Assembly: GCA_030066175.1 (NCBI GenBank)
Contig: JASJCC010000013.1
Span: 1 to 33,870 of the forward strand
Source: Paracoccaceae bacterium
GTDB lineage: Bacteria > Pseudomonadota > Alphaproteobacteria > Rhodobacterales > Rhodobacteraceae
Direction of reading: 5' to 3'
Length of the DNA: 33,870 bases
Numbering within the stretch: position 1 is the first letter of the stretch; each line of letters starts with the position of its first letter. The notes under the pieces are model-generated. The model did no database searches and was not told where the DNA came from. It saw nothing but the letters and a program-made list of their open reading frames with translations. Made by a program: the position numbers and the translations under genes. Positions 15,682-24,151 of this stretch are shown here, one piece after another.

Positions 15682-16212
15682 ATGACAATCAAAACACTCT
15701 CGACGCGGACATGTTACACAAACGCATGGATGCGCGTGCGCGAGGATCAGATCTCCCGTAATGGTGCGCCGGGTATCTACGGCGTCGTGGAAAAGGCGGA
15801 TGCGGTCATAATCGCAGCGATCCAAGACGGGCAAATCTACCTGGTGGAGCAGTATCGCTATCCGGTTGGCGCGCGCTATTGGGAGCTTCCGCAGGGTATT
15901 CACGAAGACGGGCAAGGCGACCCTGTCGAAGACGCCCGTGCAGAACTGCTGCAGGAAACCGGGCTCATCGCAGAAAGCATGACCGAGATCGGTCAAGCCT
16001 ATCAGGCTTATGGGTATTCGAACCAGCTTGTCCGGCTTTTCCATGCGACCGGACTTCGTCAGGGTCCGCAACAATTGGAGCCTGAAGAGGCGGACATGAT
16101 CACCCGTGCTTTCCCGCTGCAAACGTTCCGCGACATGATCCTCTCGGGCCAGATCAAGGACGGGATGACAGTGGCGTGTTTGGCCATGTTGAGTGCACGT
16201 TCCCTGATCTGA
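15682..16212 (+). CDS. Nudix hydrolase (ADP-ribose pyrophosphatase-like)
   Basis: 176 aa with the ADP-ribose pyrophosphatase layout: YLVEQYRYPVG (about 53-63), WELPQGIHED and a Nudix box ending ARAELLQETGL (about 95-105). Compared with the consensus REUxEExGU, the Arg is Ala and the first of the paired Glu is Gln; the other two Glu are kept, so activity may be altered but is not excluded. Substrates of relatives are nucleoside diphosphates linked to another group. In this island it might act on a nucleotide-linked intermediate or clean up ADP-ribose-type by-products. Confidence 0.88.
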   Translation: MTIKTLSTRTCYTNAWMRVREDQISRNGAPGIYGVVEKADAVIIAAIQDGQIYLVEQYRYPVGARYWELPQGIHEDGQGDPVEDARAELLQETGLIAESMTEIGQAYQAYGYSNQLVRLFHATGLRQGPQQLEPEEADMITRAFPLQTFRDMILSGQIKDGMTVACLAMLSARSLI

Positions 16213-16338
16213 TTCACACCTTTTTGGTGCAGCGCAATCTATGGTTTCACCCTTTGGTTGACACCCGACAAATTGCTACGCTAGCGTTCTCCGACCGGGG
16301 ACAGCGCTTTGAAGCGCGACCAAAAGGAGGACACCGCA
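16213..16338 (+). promoter_or_regulatory. Candidate promoter upstream of the TauD-like gene
   Basis: A perfect TTGACA at 16258-16263 is followed about 16-17 bp later by the weak -10-like GCTAGC. A strong AAAGGAGG ribosome site lies at about 16323-16330. The promoter call is tentative; the ribosome site fixes the downstream start at 16339. Confidence 0.4.
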
Positions 16339-17319
16339 ATGCTCGATAGAAATGACCTGATGCAATGCGCCCCGACAGAAACCCGGTTTCCTTCCCAGGC
16401 GCTTATCCACGATGCTGGGCTGGACGTCACGCTTGCAAATCAACTGCTTGACCGGATCCGTAGCGAGGCTAGCGCGACCACATCAGAGGGCTTCTCTGCC
16501 AACGCGCGTGCTTTGGCAGAAGGCTTTGATGAGGTTGCCCAATTGCGAGAGGCGGTCATTCGGGCGCTTCGCCGGGCAGAGCATTTTTGCATTCTCCGCG
16601 GCATCGATGTGACAGGGCTTTCCTTGGATGACACCAAACTGCTGATGACAACGCTGATGGCGACGGTCTGTGACGTGTCTGACAATACCGCCTATGCAAC
16701 CCACAGCGGCAGTTTCGCGGACGAAGTGCGCCCATCCGACAAGCCGACGACCGACCCGACCTATCAATTCGACACCGAAGTGCACGCGGACGAGAGCTCC
16801 AAACTGCATCCAGAAGACCTTGTGGCGCTCTTTGCTGTGCGTCCGGCGTCGGATGGCGGCGACAGTCTGTTGTGGCCGATGCAAGACGTAGTGGCCGAGA
16901 TCCGTGCGCGGCATGGCGACGAGATGGTTGGCTATCTACGCACCCATCGGTTTCCCTTTGGCGGTATTCTGCGACAGCCTCCGCGCATCTTGCGCGCGCC
17001 CATTCTCTTTGCGGAGGATGGTGTTCGGTTCCGTCTGGGTGGGATCATGGACGCTTTCCAAGTGCTGCAACAGACCCCAACGCAAGAGGAAGAATCCGCC
17101 TTGATTGCCTTGATCGAGGCGGTTCGACAAGTGCGGCCCTACCAGTTTTCAGTTGGCAGCGGCGATGGGGTAATCATGCTCAACCGTCAGACGTTGCATT
17201 CGCGGACCGTGTTCCGCGACCCGCAACGACTGTTGCTACGCATTCGTGGTTACAATCCTGATTTGTCGGTCACGGATCGCGACAGTTCGGCCGGATGGTC
17301 CGAGGAACAGTTGGTCTAA
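16339..17319 (+). CDS. TauD/TfdA-like Fe(II)/2-oxoglutarate oxygenase
   Basis: 326 aa starting at ATG 16339, 8 nt after a near-perfect AAAGGAGG; a TTG 30 nt earlier is not needed. The iron ligands are visible as HAD (H149, D151) and a distal His (H287 in TLHSRTVF), with arginines R298/R301 available to bind 2-oxoglutarate, as in clavaminate-synthase-like members. The family hydroxylates, epoxidises or desaturates small molecules or carrier-bound amino acids. It is monocistronic or weakly linked to the downstream aminomutase-like run, and would supply a third oxygenase to block C. Substrate unknown. Confidence 0.85.
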   Translation: MLDRNDLMQCAPTETRFPSQALIHDAGLDVTLANQLLDRIRSEASATTSEGFSANARALAEGFDEVAQLREAVIRALRRAEHFCILRGIDVTGLSLDDTKLLMTTLMATVCDVSDNTAYATHSGSFADEVRPSDKPTTDPTYQFDTEVHADESSKLHPEDLVALFAVRPASDGGDSLLWPMQDVVAEIRARHGDEMVGYLRTHRFPFGGILRQPPRILRAPILFAEDGVRFRLGGIMDAFQVLQQTPTQEEESALIALIEAVRQVRPYQFSVGSGDGVIMLNRQTLHSRTVFRDPQRLLLRIRGYNPDLSVTDRDSSAGWSEEQLV

Positions 17320-17320
17320 C

Positions 17321-17504
17321 CGGCGCATTTTCCTCAGCACTGGTCTTCCTTCAAATACGCGGTCGCGGAATTCTGCCGCCGATCATTTGCCGCGGGGCAA
17401 ACCTGTTGTGCGAACATCTTTAAAGTGTTTAATGGAATCAAATTTCTAAAAAAGGTTGTGCGCATCGACGTAACAACCAGAACACTTCGCGGGAGATCGT
17501 TATC
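17321..17504 (+). promoter_or_regulatory. Structured upstream region of the aminomutase-like operon
   Basis: Nested inverted repeats AAGTGTT (17423-17429)/AACACTT (17481-17487) and GGTTGT (17454-17459)/ACAACC (17473-17478) end 3 nt before the GGGAG ribosome site (17491-17495). This could fold in the leader RNA and control translation of the seven-gene run. No clear promoter hexamers identified. Confidence 0.4.
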
Positions 17505-18716
17505 GTGAAAGACAATGCCCCCTTCGGACCTGACTCATCCGACCTGATCTACGCAAACCTGATGGCAGAACGGCTTGGCTGGGCCGCTGACTGGCAGGAT
17601 CATTGGACAGACTGGCAATGGCAGCAGCGCAATGCATTGCGCCGTTCCGCGCAGATCAAAACGCTCTTTCCTGATGTCGACGAAGAAGCATTGGACAAAA
17701 CGTTGGAACGGCAAAAGCTGTTGATTACGCCCTATTATATGGGGTTATGCCTTGCCTACCAAGACGCCCATCCAGCGGCGGACGAAAACCCGCTTCTGTT
17801 GCAGGTGCTGCCGAGCGGGAGCCCGGAGCGGGACGGCGGGTTTGATCATCAGACAGAGAACTGGGAACAATCCTCCGAGATGAAAACACCGATCTGTCAG
17901 CACAAATACGACAATCGGGTGATCATTCGGGCCTCAAATGTGTGTAACGCCTATTGCCAGTTCTGTTTCGAGGCCTTGCGGACGCTGTCAAAAGACAATG
18001 CGGCCCGCAAGGAAAGCCTGCAGGGCAAATACTGGCGGCAGACACTGGATTATATTGCCGACACTCACACGGTCGAAGAGGTCATTCTCAGTGGCGGCGA
18101 ACCGCTGATGCTGCGGGATGAAAAACTGGATCGCATGTTGTCCGATCTTCGCGCGGTGCGGCCCGACATCGTCATTCGGGTGCACACCCGGGCGCTCAGC
18201 TTCAATCCCTACCGGGTGACGCCGGAACTGATCGAGTCCTTTGCCCGTCACGACGTCAATGCCCTTGGCGTGCATGTCTGCCACCCGGCTGAGCTGACGG
18301 ACGCCTTTTGGACGGCAATCGAAAGCGTGCGGCCATCGGTGCGACTGATCTTTGCCAACATCCCGCTCTTGGGAAGTGTAAACGACGATCAGGCAACGCT
18401 CGAAACCCTGTGCATGACCCTCTACCGGAACGGCGTGTTGCCCTACTACCTGTACCATTTCATGCCGTTCTCCCCGGGATCAGCGCAATTTTCGGTACCG
18501 GTAGAGCAGGGGATGGCACTGGCCCGGTCGATGAAACGACGCAAGACCAACCTTGCGGTGCCCGAATACGTTCTGCCGCATCTGTCCGGTAAGTACACCG
18601 TCCCGCTCGACGATCCTGCACACCCGCCTGCCGCCTTCACAAATAGCGATGCCGGGCAACCGGTGTTCAGCTTTACCAACTGGAAGGGCCAGGCTTGCAC
18701 ATGGGCGAATGGATGA
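17505..18716 (+). CDS. Lysine 2,3-aminomutase-family radical SAM enzyme
   Basis: 403 aa from a GTG with GGGAG 9 nt upstream. KamA-family features: W-x-DWQWQQRN near the N-terminus (34-43), TPYYMGL (75-81), radical SAM cysteines C147/C151/C154 in NVCNAYCQFC, ILSGGEPLML (194-203), HTRA (227-230) and the C-terminal PEYVLPHLSGKYTVPL with K363 as candidate PLP lysine. The KamA aspartate that contacts the lysine side chain just before the PLP lysine appears to be replaced (VLPH), so the substrate is probably not lysine; arginine, glutamate or tyrosine-like acids are conceivable. Expected output: a beta-amino acid. First gene of a seven-gene overlapping run. Confidence 0.88.
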   Translation: MKDNAPFGPDSSDLIYANLMAERLGWAADWQDHWTDWQWQQRNALRRSAQIKTLFPDVDEEALDKTLERQKLLITPYYMGLCLAYQDAHPAADENPLLLQVLPSGSPERDGGFDHQTENWEQSSEMKTPICQHKYDNRVIIRASNVCNAYCQFCFEALRTLSKDNAARKESLQGKYWRQTLDYIADTHTVEEVILSGGEPLMLRDEKLDRMLSDLRAVRPDIVIRVHTRALSFNPYRVTPELIESFARHDVNALGVHVCHPAELTDAFWTAIESVRPSVRLIFANIPLLGSVNDDQATLETLCMTLYRNGVLPYYLYHFMPFSPGSAQFSVPVEQGMALARSMKRRKTNLAVPEYVLPHLSGKYTVPLDDPAHPPAAFTNSDAGQPVFSFTNWKGQACTWANG

Positions 18717-20050
18717 CCGGCAAAACGCTTTACTACATCGACAATGACCGGTCGGAAAACGGCCTCTATTCGTTCCAACGCCAACATTCGGCGGCAGCGC
18801 GTGCCTTGGGCTATGCCTTTGTGAGCATCGTCAGTGAGACACATCCGCATCCCGAACGCTCCGACGCATTGTCAGATGATGTGATCGCCCTGCCGCGGAT
18901 CGACGCGCCGCACTTGTTTGATACTATCCAGGGCCGAGGGGATGCAGCTTTGCTGTTCACGTATCCGGGTCAGCATGCACCCGGACATGACGTTCATGCA
19001 GAGGTGGCGGTGGCTGCCGCGGCGCTGAGGCTGCCCGTGCGCGATCCGCAAAGCTTGTGGCGCTGCAATGACAAAGGGCTGATGCGTGCAACGTTGGAAG
19101 CTGCAGGCGTGCCCTCTGCGGCCTATGCCCGCGTTGCTGCGAATAGCGATCTTTTGCGTGACACGGCGCATATTCCGTTTCCGGTGATCGTAAAGCCCCT
19201 GGCCGGCACCGGATCGGCATTGGTTGGCAGATGCGATACGACCAACGAACTCAAGGCTTTCTACGCGCAGTTTTGCGGCCAGTTCAGCGACGTCCCCGCC
19301 GCTGCCGAGTTTGGCGGCGTTGCAGATACAGAAGGAGCCGCCCTGGTGGAAGAGTGTCTGCAGGGCGTCGAAGTAACGGTCGAGTGCATCGTCCACGAAA
19401 ACGTGCCCCATGCATTGATCGTGAACGAAAAACTTCACGTGACCTACGAAAACGCGACAGTGCTCGAACACTTGCTGATTTCACCGCCGCTTGGTTTGAC
19501 CGATGCCGAGGTGAAAACGGTCAAATACTATGCCGAAGACGTCCTGCGCGCGCTTGATCTGGGAAATTCGATGGTTCACCTAGAGCTGTTCTTGACTCAG
19601 GCAGGTCCACGCGTTGTCGAGGTCAATCCGCGCGTGGGCGGCTTTGAAGTGCCCCGCGAGTTTAGGGACTTTCTTGGCATAGACCCTTTCGAGTTTGGCC
19701 TTCGTTTGCTGATGGGTGAAATCACCGACACGCAGATCGCGGACTTGCGGGCCCGCTCCGAAATGCCAATGCAACCGCATGCCATGTATGTGATTTATCC
19801 GCAGCAATCAGGATATTTGGAAGAGTTGAACGGCGTCGAAGGGGCCGCGACGTTGCCAGGGGTCAAGACGCATAGCGTACATATGCACGAGGATTGGATT
19901 GACGTGGAACGCTCGGAACGCTTTGTGGCCAAGTTTTGGGCCGAAGTGTCCAGCGCGCAAGAGGCGCTGGACCTCTACCAAAAGACCACAAAGCTGGTTA
20001 AGCCCAAGATGACGCAACACGCTTCCGCGCAAAGGTCTTCTGTCGCATGA
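18713..20050 (+). CDS. ATP-grasp amino acid/peptide ligase (copy 1)
   Basis: 445 aa starting with a 4-nt ATGA overlap; ATG 18701 is a possible earlier start. ATP-grasp features: the nucleotide lysine K161 in VKPLAGTGS, LVEECL (211-216), and the Mg-binding E291...E303-x-N305 in HLELFLTQAGPRVVEVNPRVGG. Overall most like L-amino acid ligases (BacD type) and carboxylate-amine ligases, which join amino acids through an acyl phosphate. It is clearly paralogous to the ATP-grasp gene at 22021, and each is followed by a PF10014-like oxygenase. Likely to ligate a product of the aminomutase or oxygenases to another amino acid; which bond is unknown. Confidence 0.88.
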   Translation: MTGKTLYYIDNDRSENGLYSFQRQHSAAARALGYAFVSIVSETHPHPERSDALSDDVIALPRIDAPHLFDTIQGRGDAALLFTYPGQHAPGHDVHAEVAVAAAALRLPVRDPQSLWRCNDKGLMRATLEAAGVPSAAYARVAANSDLLRDTAHIPFPVIVKPLAGTGSALVGRCDTTNELKAFYAQFCGQFSDVPAAAEFGGVADTEGAALVEECLQGVEVTVECIVHENVPHALIVNEKLHVTYENATVLEHLLISPPLGLTDAEVKTVKYYAEDVLRALDLGNSMVHLELFLTQAGPRVVEVNPRVGGFEVPREFRDFLGIDPFEFGLRLLMGEITDTQIADLRARSEMPMQPHAMYVIYPQQSGYLEELNGVEGAATLPGVKTHSVHMHEDWIDVERSERFVAKFWAEVSSAQEALDLYQKTTKLVKPKMTQHASAQRSSVA

Positions 20051-20778
20051 CAACCGTATTTGCGCGAGACGCCTTGGATGGCGAAAGACTTGCAGATCAG
20101 GGCTTTTGCCACATTCCGGCGCCATTGGATGACGATCCCGTCACTGCAGAAGATGCATCAACGTTTGCGGGCTTTTGGAACAACCTCGTCGAGGATCAAA
20201 AGTACCGGAACTTCACAAGCCGCAAACGCCGCATACTGCGGTACATTCTCCACCCCGATGGTTTCTTTGAGCTGAACACAGATTTGGTGATCCACCCGCG
20301 GGTCAAACGGGATATCGAAGGCGCGGACAAGCCGAACCCGTTAAGCCCGGCACATGCCGATTTCGCCGGTCACCCGTTGCTGGCGCGGCTGCTCAAGGCT
20401 GATCTGGCGCTTGTTCCAAAGGCTGACAGCCCGCGTGAATTGGACATTCATCAGTTCCGTGTCTTCGCGTCGGGTGCAAAGCCAAGCCCAACAACCTCGG
20501 GCGTGCATCAGGATGGCGCGGACTGGGTTTTCATGCACTTTGTCGCTGCCGCAGGGGCAGAGCCCGTGCCATCGCGGATTTTTGCAACCTCAGAAGGTGG
20601 TTCAGCGCTCTTCGAAGGCGTACTTGGGTCCTTCTTGGAAACGCTTGTGGTCAATGACAGGCTGCTGTTTCATCAGGCCGATCCTGTGATTGCCAGCAAC
20701 CCTCGCGAAACCGGTTGGCGCGATATGCTGATTGTCACGCTGCGAGATATGTCCCAGTCGGAATACCAACGCTTATGA
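20047..20778 (+). CDS. PF10014-like 2OG-Fe(II) amino acid oxygenase (copy 1)
   Basis: 243 aa, coupled by ATGA. The family hallmark DIHQFRV (133-139) and TTSGVHQDGADWVFMH (149-164) are present, giving the iron ligands H154 and D156, with H209 as the distal ligand. Known members of this family (isoleucine 4-hydroxylase type) hydroxylate free amino acids using 2-oxoglutarate and oxygen. Homologous to the gene at 23426. Placed directly after a ligase, it could hydroxylate an amino acid before coupling or the coupled product. Confidence 0.88.
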   Translation: MTTVFARDALDGERLADQGFCHIPAPLDDDPVTAEDASTFAGFWNNLVEDQKYRNFTSRKRRILRYILHPDGFFELNTDLVIHPRVKRDIEGADKPNPLSPAHADFAGHPLLARLLKADLALVPKADSPRELDIHQFRVFASGAKPSPTTSGVHQDGADWVFMHFVAAAGAEPVPSRIFATSEGGSALFEGVLGSFLETLVVNDRLLFHQADPVIASNPRETGWRDMLIVTLRDMSQSEYQRL

Positions 20779-22031
20779 CAACGCCATCAGACCAGCCAAT
20801 CGGCACCGCCGCGATCTACAGCATCCTGACCGGGCGGTTTTTTTCGTCGGCCATTTCAAACATGCTGATGGTGATCCTCAGTATCCGCATCCTCGAACTG
20901 ACGGACAGCGCGTTTTTGGTTGGTGTGAATGTCGCGTTGCGGATGGGCGGGAGCGCGTTTGGCGCCTTGGTCGCAGCACGGCTGACCCGGACCGTGGGGC
21001 TGCCACGAACACTGCTTGGCGCAGACGTCGCCGCGGCCTTGATATTGATCGTCGTTGCGGTACTGCCGGCCGCAACCGAAGTCTACGGTTTGCTGCTGGC
21101 GGGATTGGTGCTGGGGATCACGTTCGGCGTTTCAAATATCACCATGATCTCAGTTGGTCCCGAGCTTGTCGGCAGAGACCAAAAGCACCTTTGGAACGGC
21201 AGGATCCAAGCCGCGCAGGCGCTGGCTGTGGTGTGCAGCGGGCTTGTGACCGGGCTGCTCTATGCGTCCGGCGCGGCGGACAGCCACATGTCACTGGCCG
21301 CGGCGGGGTTTGTTCTGGCCGGTCTTTTGACGTCAGGAGGCGCGCCGATGCTGCCGGATAGCGGCCCATCACCAGCGCAAAACACGGGGCGATTAGGCTT
21401 TTTTCGCGCGCTGAGCGCAGGCCTACCCATCGTTTTTGCGCTGCTTGTGCTTGCGCGCATGGGCGAAGCGCTTGGCTCTGGCGTTCACAATGTCGGCTTT
21501 CCGTTGTTGTCGGCCGAATACGACACCGTAAACCAGGCGCTTCTCGCGGGCTGGCTTCTGGCCGCTTGGGGTGTGGGTAAAACAATCTCAGGCCTTGCCC
21601 TGCCGCCGATCCTGCGGCGGTTTTCCAGCAATGGCGCCGTCGCAATGGTCTTTATGGGGGCCAATATTCTGACCTTCGTCTTCTTTATGGCGATTTTTCA
21701 GGCCGATGCCCTGCTGTTTTTCATCACCTTGGCCCTGCTGGCCGGGCTTTTCGATGCGGCGACCGAGATCAGCTATTATTCGTGCTTGCAGATCAAGGAC
21801 AGAACGCTGCGCGACCGTCTGCTGAGCGTGAGCTATATGGTCGAACGGTTGGCACTGTTCACGGGTATCCTGGCGGCCGGATATGTGCTGGATCGCATGC
21901 CGTTAGCTTCGGCATCAGCGCTGATCTACGGCGTCACAATTATGTTGGTGGCCGTTGCCTGGGTTGTCTTTGTGTTTGCACTGCGCAACCCAAGCGCCCG
22001 AAGCGCAAGCGGAGATTTCAATGAAATCTGA
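20775..22031 (+). CDS. MFS transporter, probable exporter
   Basis: 418 aa from ATG 20775, which overlaps the oxygenase stop as ATGA. About 12 hydrophobic segments, with an Arg-rich RLTRTVGLPRT loop between helices 2 and 3 as in MFS drug/siderophore exporters. It belongs to the same broad group as the transporter at 7122, but the two differ clearly in sequence. It sits between the two ligase/oxygenase pairs, consistent with export of, or immunity to, the product of block C. Confidence 0.88.
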   Translation: MTTPSDQPIGTAAIYSILTGRFFSSAISNMLMVILSIRILELTDSAFLVGVNVALRMGGSAFGALVAARLTRTVGLPRTLLGADVAAALILIVVAVLPAATEVYGLLLAGLVLGITFGVSNITMISVGPELVGRDQKHLWNGRIQAAQALAVVCSGLVTGLLYASGAADSHMSLAAAGFVLAGLLTSGGAPMLPDSGPSPAQNTGRLGFFRALSAGLPIVFALLVLARMGEALGSGVHNVGFPLLSAEYDTVNQALLAGWLLAAWGVGKTISGLALPPILRRFSSNGAVAMVFMGANILTFVFFMAIFQADALLFFITLALLAGLFDAATEISYYSCLQIKDRTLRDRLLSVSYMVERLALFTGILAAGYVLDRMPLASASALIYGVTIMLVAVAWVVFVFALRNPSARSASGDFNEI

Positions 22032-23439
22032 GCGCGCCGCAGCCTTTGTTTTCGTGGATATCGATCTGGCGCAGACACCGCTTTACTCTTGTCGTGGCCC
22101 GCAAATGCAGGCGGCACGGCGATCGGGCTATGTGCCGGTCACTGTAGCCGAAGCGCACAACCCGCATCTGGCGGCCATAAAGGCGGACAGCGACCATTTG
22201 ATCCTCGTACCGGATTTGTCTTCGACAACGCTCGAAGCGGCGCTTGCAGAGCTTGAAACAACCCATCGCGTCGCGGCGATCTTTGCGTACCCCGGGCAGG
22301 AACGCCCTGGCGCTGACATCAACACCGCGGTCGAAGCCCTCTGCCATGCGCGTGGACTGCCCGCGCCGTCTGCCAAGTCCCTGCGGCGCGCCAACAACAA
22401 GCTGTTGATGCGGCAGTGTCTCGCGGAGGCCGGCCTGCCTTCGGCAAGTTATGTCATCGTCAGTTCCCGCGGCAAGCTGGAAGAGGCTGCGCAGCACATC
22501 GGATTTCCGGTGTTCTGCAAACCGCCCTATGGCGCGGCCTCAGCATTCTCGACGCGCTGCGATACACTGCACGAGCTTTTCGCGCATTTCGACAGGTTCA
22601 CGCAGGATTTTGAGCATTCGGATAGTGCGCGGGAAAACGGCGGCCGCCCGCAACTGCTTGCATGTGGCGCCGCCGAAGAGATTGCGTTTTCCCCAGGTCG
22701 TAGCCTGCTTTTGGAAGAATGGCTGGACGGTCCCGAAGGCACGGTTGAATGCGTGGTGGGCGCGGATGGCGATGTTCATGCCATGATAATTCATGACAAA
22801 TTACTGGTGGAGCCTGTCGCGAATACCGTTCTCGAACACCTTTTGGTGACCCCGCCGGTGCGTTTTGATGCGCCAGCCCAGGCCGCCATCAAGGCCTACG
22901 CCCGCGATTGCATCGCCGCCTTGGGTCTCAGAAACAGCATGGTGCATTTTGAGTTCAAGCTGACCGAGGCTGGGCCAAGAGTGATCGAGATCAATCCCCG
23001 CTTGGGTGGATTTTATGTTGATCGGTCCTGGCAGGAACTGACCGGTTTCGACCCTTATGAGCTGACTGTGCGATTGCGCGACGCGACCTTTGACCCGGGC
23101 GTTTTGCAGGCTGCAGGTCAGCTGGTGACTGACAGTGAACAACTCTACACGATGTTTGTGCTGTATCCCGAGCAGGCAGGCCAGATCGTGGCGGTCGAAG
23201 GGATCGAAGAACTGACGCGTTGGCCAGGCGTATTGGATTGCGCAGTGATGGTGCCGAACAGGCCGGTCGATCCAACCCAATCAGAGGTTTGCGTGGTCAA
23301 GGTGTTTGCCGAGGTGCCGTCTGCGGATGCCGCTCTGGAGCTTTACGCGCACGCCTGCAAGCAGGTCCGCATTGTCAGCGCGCCAACCCCGCAAATCACA
23401 GTGCCTCAGGCGGAGATGCGATCACATGCAAACAGTTAG
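22021..23439 (+). CDS. ATP-grasp amino acid/peptide ligase (copy 2)
   Basis: 472 aa from ATG 22021, which has a GGAGA box just upstream and overlaps the transporter gene by 11 nt. Shares with copy 1 the YPGQ..PG segment, the LRRANNKLLMRQCLAEAGLPSASY region, TVECVV, NTVLEHLLVTPP, and the metal-binding MVHFEFKLTEAGPRVIEINP stretch. It differs by an insertion of about 20 residues near the middle (around residues 205-230). Function as for copy 1: ATP-dependent carboxylate-amine ligation, probably with different partner specificity. Confidence 0.88.
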   Translation: MKSERAAAFVFVDIDLAQTPLYSCRGPQMQAARRSGYVPVTVAEAHNPHLAAIKADSDHLILVPDLSSTTLEAALAELETTHRVAAIFAYPGQERPGADINTAVEALCHARGLPAPSAKSLRRANNKLLMRQCLAEAGLPSASYVIVSSRGKLEEAAQHIGFPVFCKPPYGAASAFSTRCDTLHELFAHFDRFTQDFEHSDSARENGGRPQLLACGAAEEIAFSPGRSLLLEEWLDGPEGTVECVVGADGDVHAMIIHDKLLVEPVANTVLEHLLVTPPVRFDAPAQAAIKAYARDCIAALGLRNSMVHFEFKLTEAGPRVIEINPRLGGFYVDRSWQELTGFDPYELTVRLRDATFDPGVLQAAGQLVTDSEQLYTMFVLYPEQAGQIVAVEGIEELTRWPGVLDCAVMVPNRPVDPTQSEVCVVKVFAEVPSADAALELYAHACKQVRIVSAPTPQITVPQAEMRSHANS

Positions 23440-24151
23440 CGCGGCCTTGCTGGATAAAGGCTTTGACCACTGGACGGATTTCGCCGAAAGCATTGGCGCC
23501 ACCGAAGCAGAGCGAAACGCGTTTCAGGCGCATTGGAATAATCTGGCGCCAGATCGCAACTTCGAAGCCTACACACGTCGGGAGCGGCGCATCCTGCGCT
23601 ATCGCTGCCGGCCTGGCCAAGCGTTGCAGCTGAATGACGATCCCGTCTACCGCCCGAAAGCGCAATACAACGTGCCCTACAAGCGGGGGGAGAACCAGCT
23701 TTCCTATGCCACGCAAGACTGCGTCGATGATCCGCTGATGCGCCGGATCGTTCTGGCAGACCTGGATGCGCTTGACGGGGCCTTGTCACAGAAACTGACT
23801 TACAGCATCGACATCCATCTTTTTCGGGTAAGGGCCGATGGTGGCGCCATCAGTCCCACCACGTCTGGTGTGCATCAGGATGGGCATGAATGGATCTTTA
23901 TGCACCTTGTCGATTGCCAAAACGTGCAGCCAGTAGTCTCGACCTTGCATTCAGGTCCAGATCCCGATCCGGTGCTGCTCAAAACGACACTGACAGGGTT
24001 TCTTGAAACCATCGCGGTCCATGATCGTCGTCACTATCACGCCGCGACAGAGGTCCGGCAGCGCGATCCGAACCGTCCCGCGTGGCGCGACCTGCTGTTG
24101 GTCAACATTGATAAGGCAGAGGATTCAGCGGTCAGCGGCGGAGACACGTGA
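23426..24151 (+). CDS. PF10014-like 2OG-Fe(II) amino acid oxygenase (copy 2)
   Basis: 241 aa from ATG 23426 (GGCGGAGA about 10 nt upstream, 14-nt overlap with the ligase). Iron ligands H150 and D152 in TTSGVHQDGHEWIFMH and a distal His about H205. It matches the copy at 20047 through WNNL, RRILRY, DIH.FRV and TTSGVHQDG. The change from ADW to HEW next to the HxD motif suggests a different substrate. Like its paralogue it should hydroxylate an amino acid or a short peptide. Confidence 0.88.
   Translation: MQTVSAALLDKGFDHWTDFAESIGATEAERNAFQAHWNNLAPDRNFEAYTRRERRILRYRCRPGQALQLNDDPVYRPKAQYNVPYKRGENQLSYATQDCVDDPLMRRIVLADLDALDGALSQKLTYSIDIHLFRVRADGGAISPTTSGVHQDGHEWIFMHLVDCQNVQPVVSTLHSGPDPDPVLLKTTLTGFLETIAVHDRRHYHAATEVRQRDPNRPAWRDLLLVNIDKAEDSAVSGGDT

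Noticed and set aside
18713-23439. Microviridin/graspetide-type ATP-grasp macrocyclases
   Set aside because: The ligases resemble free amino acid ligases (NPR-GG metal region), and no precursor with Thr/Lys/Asp/Glu-rich core repeats adjoins them.
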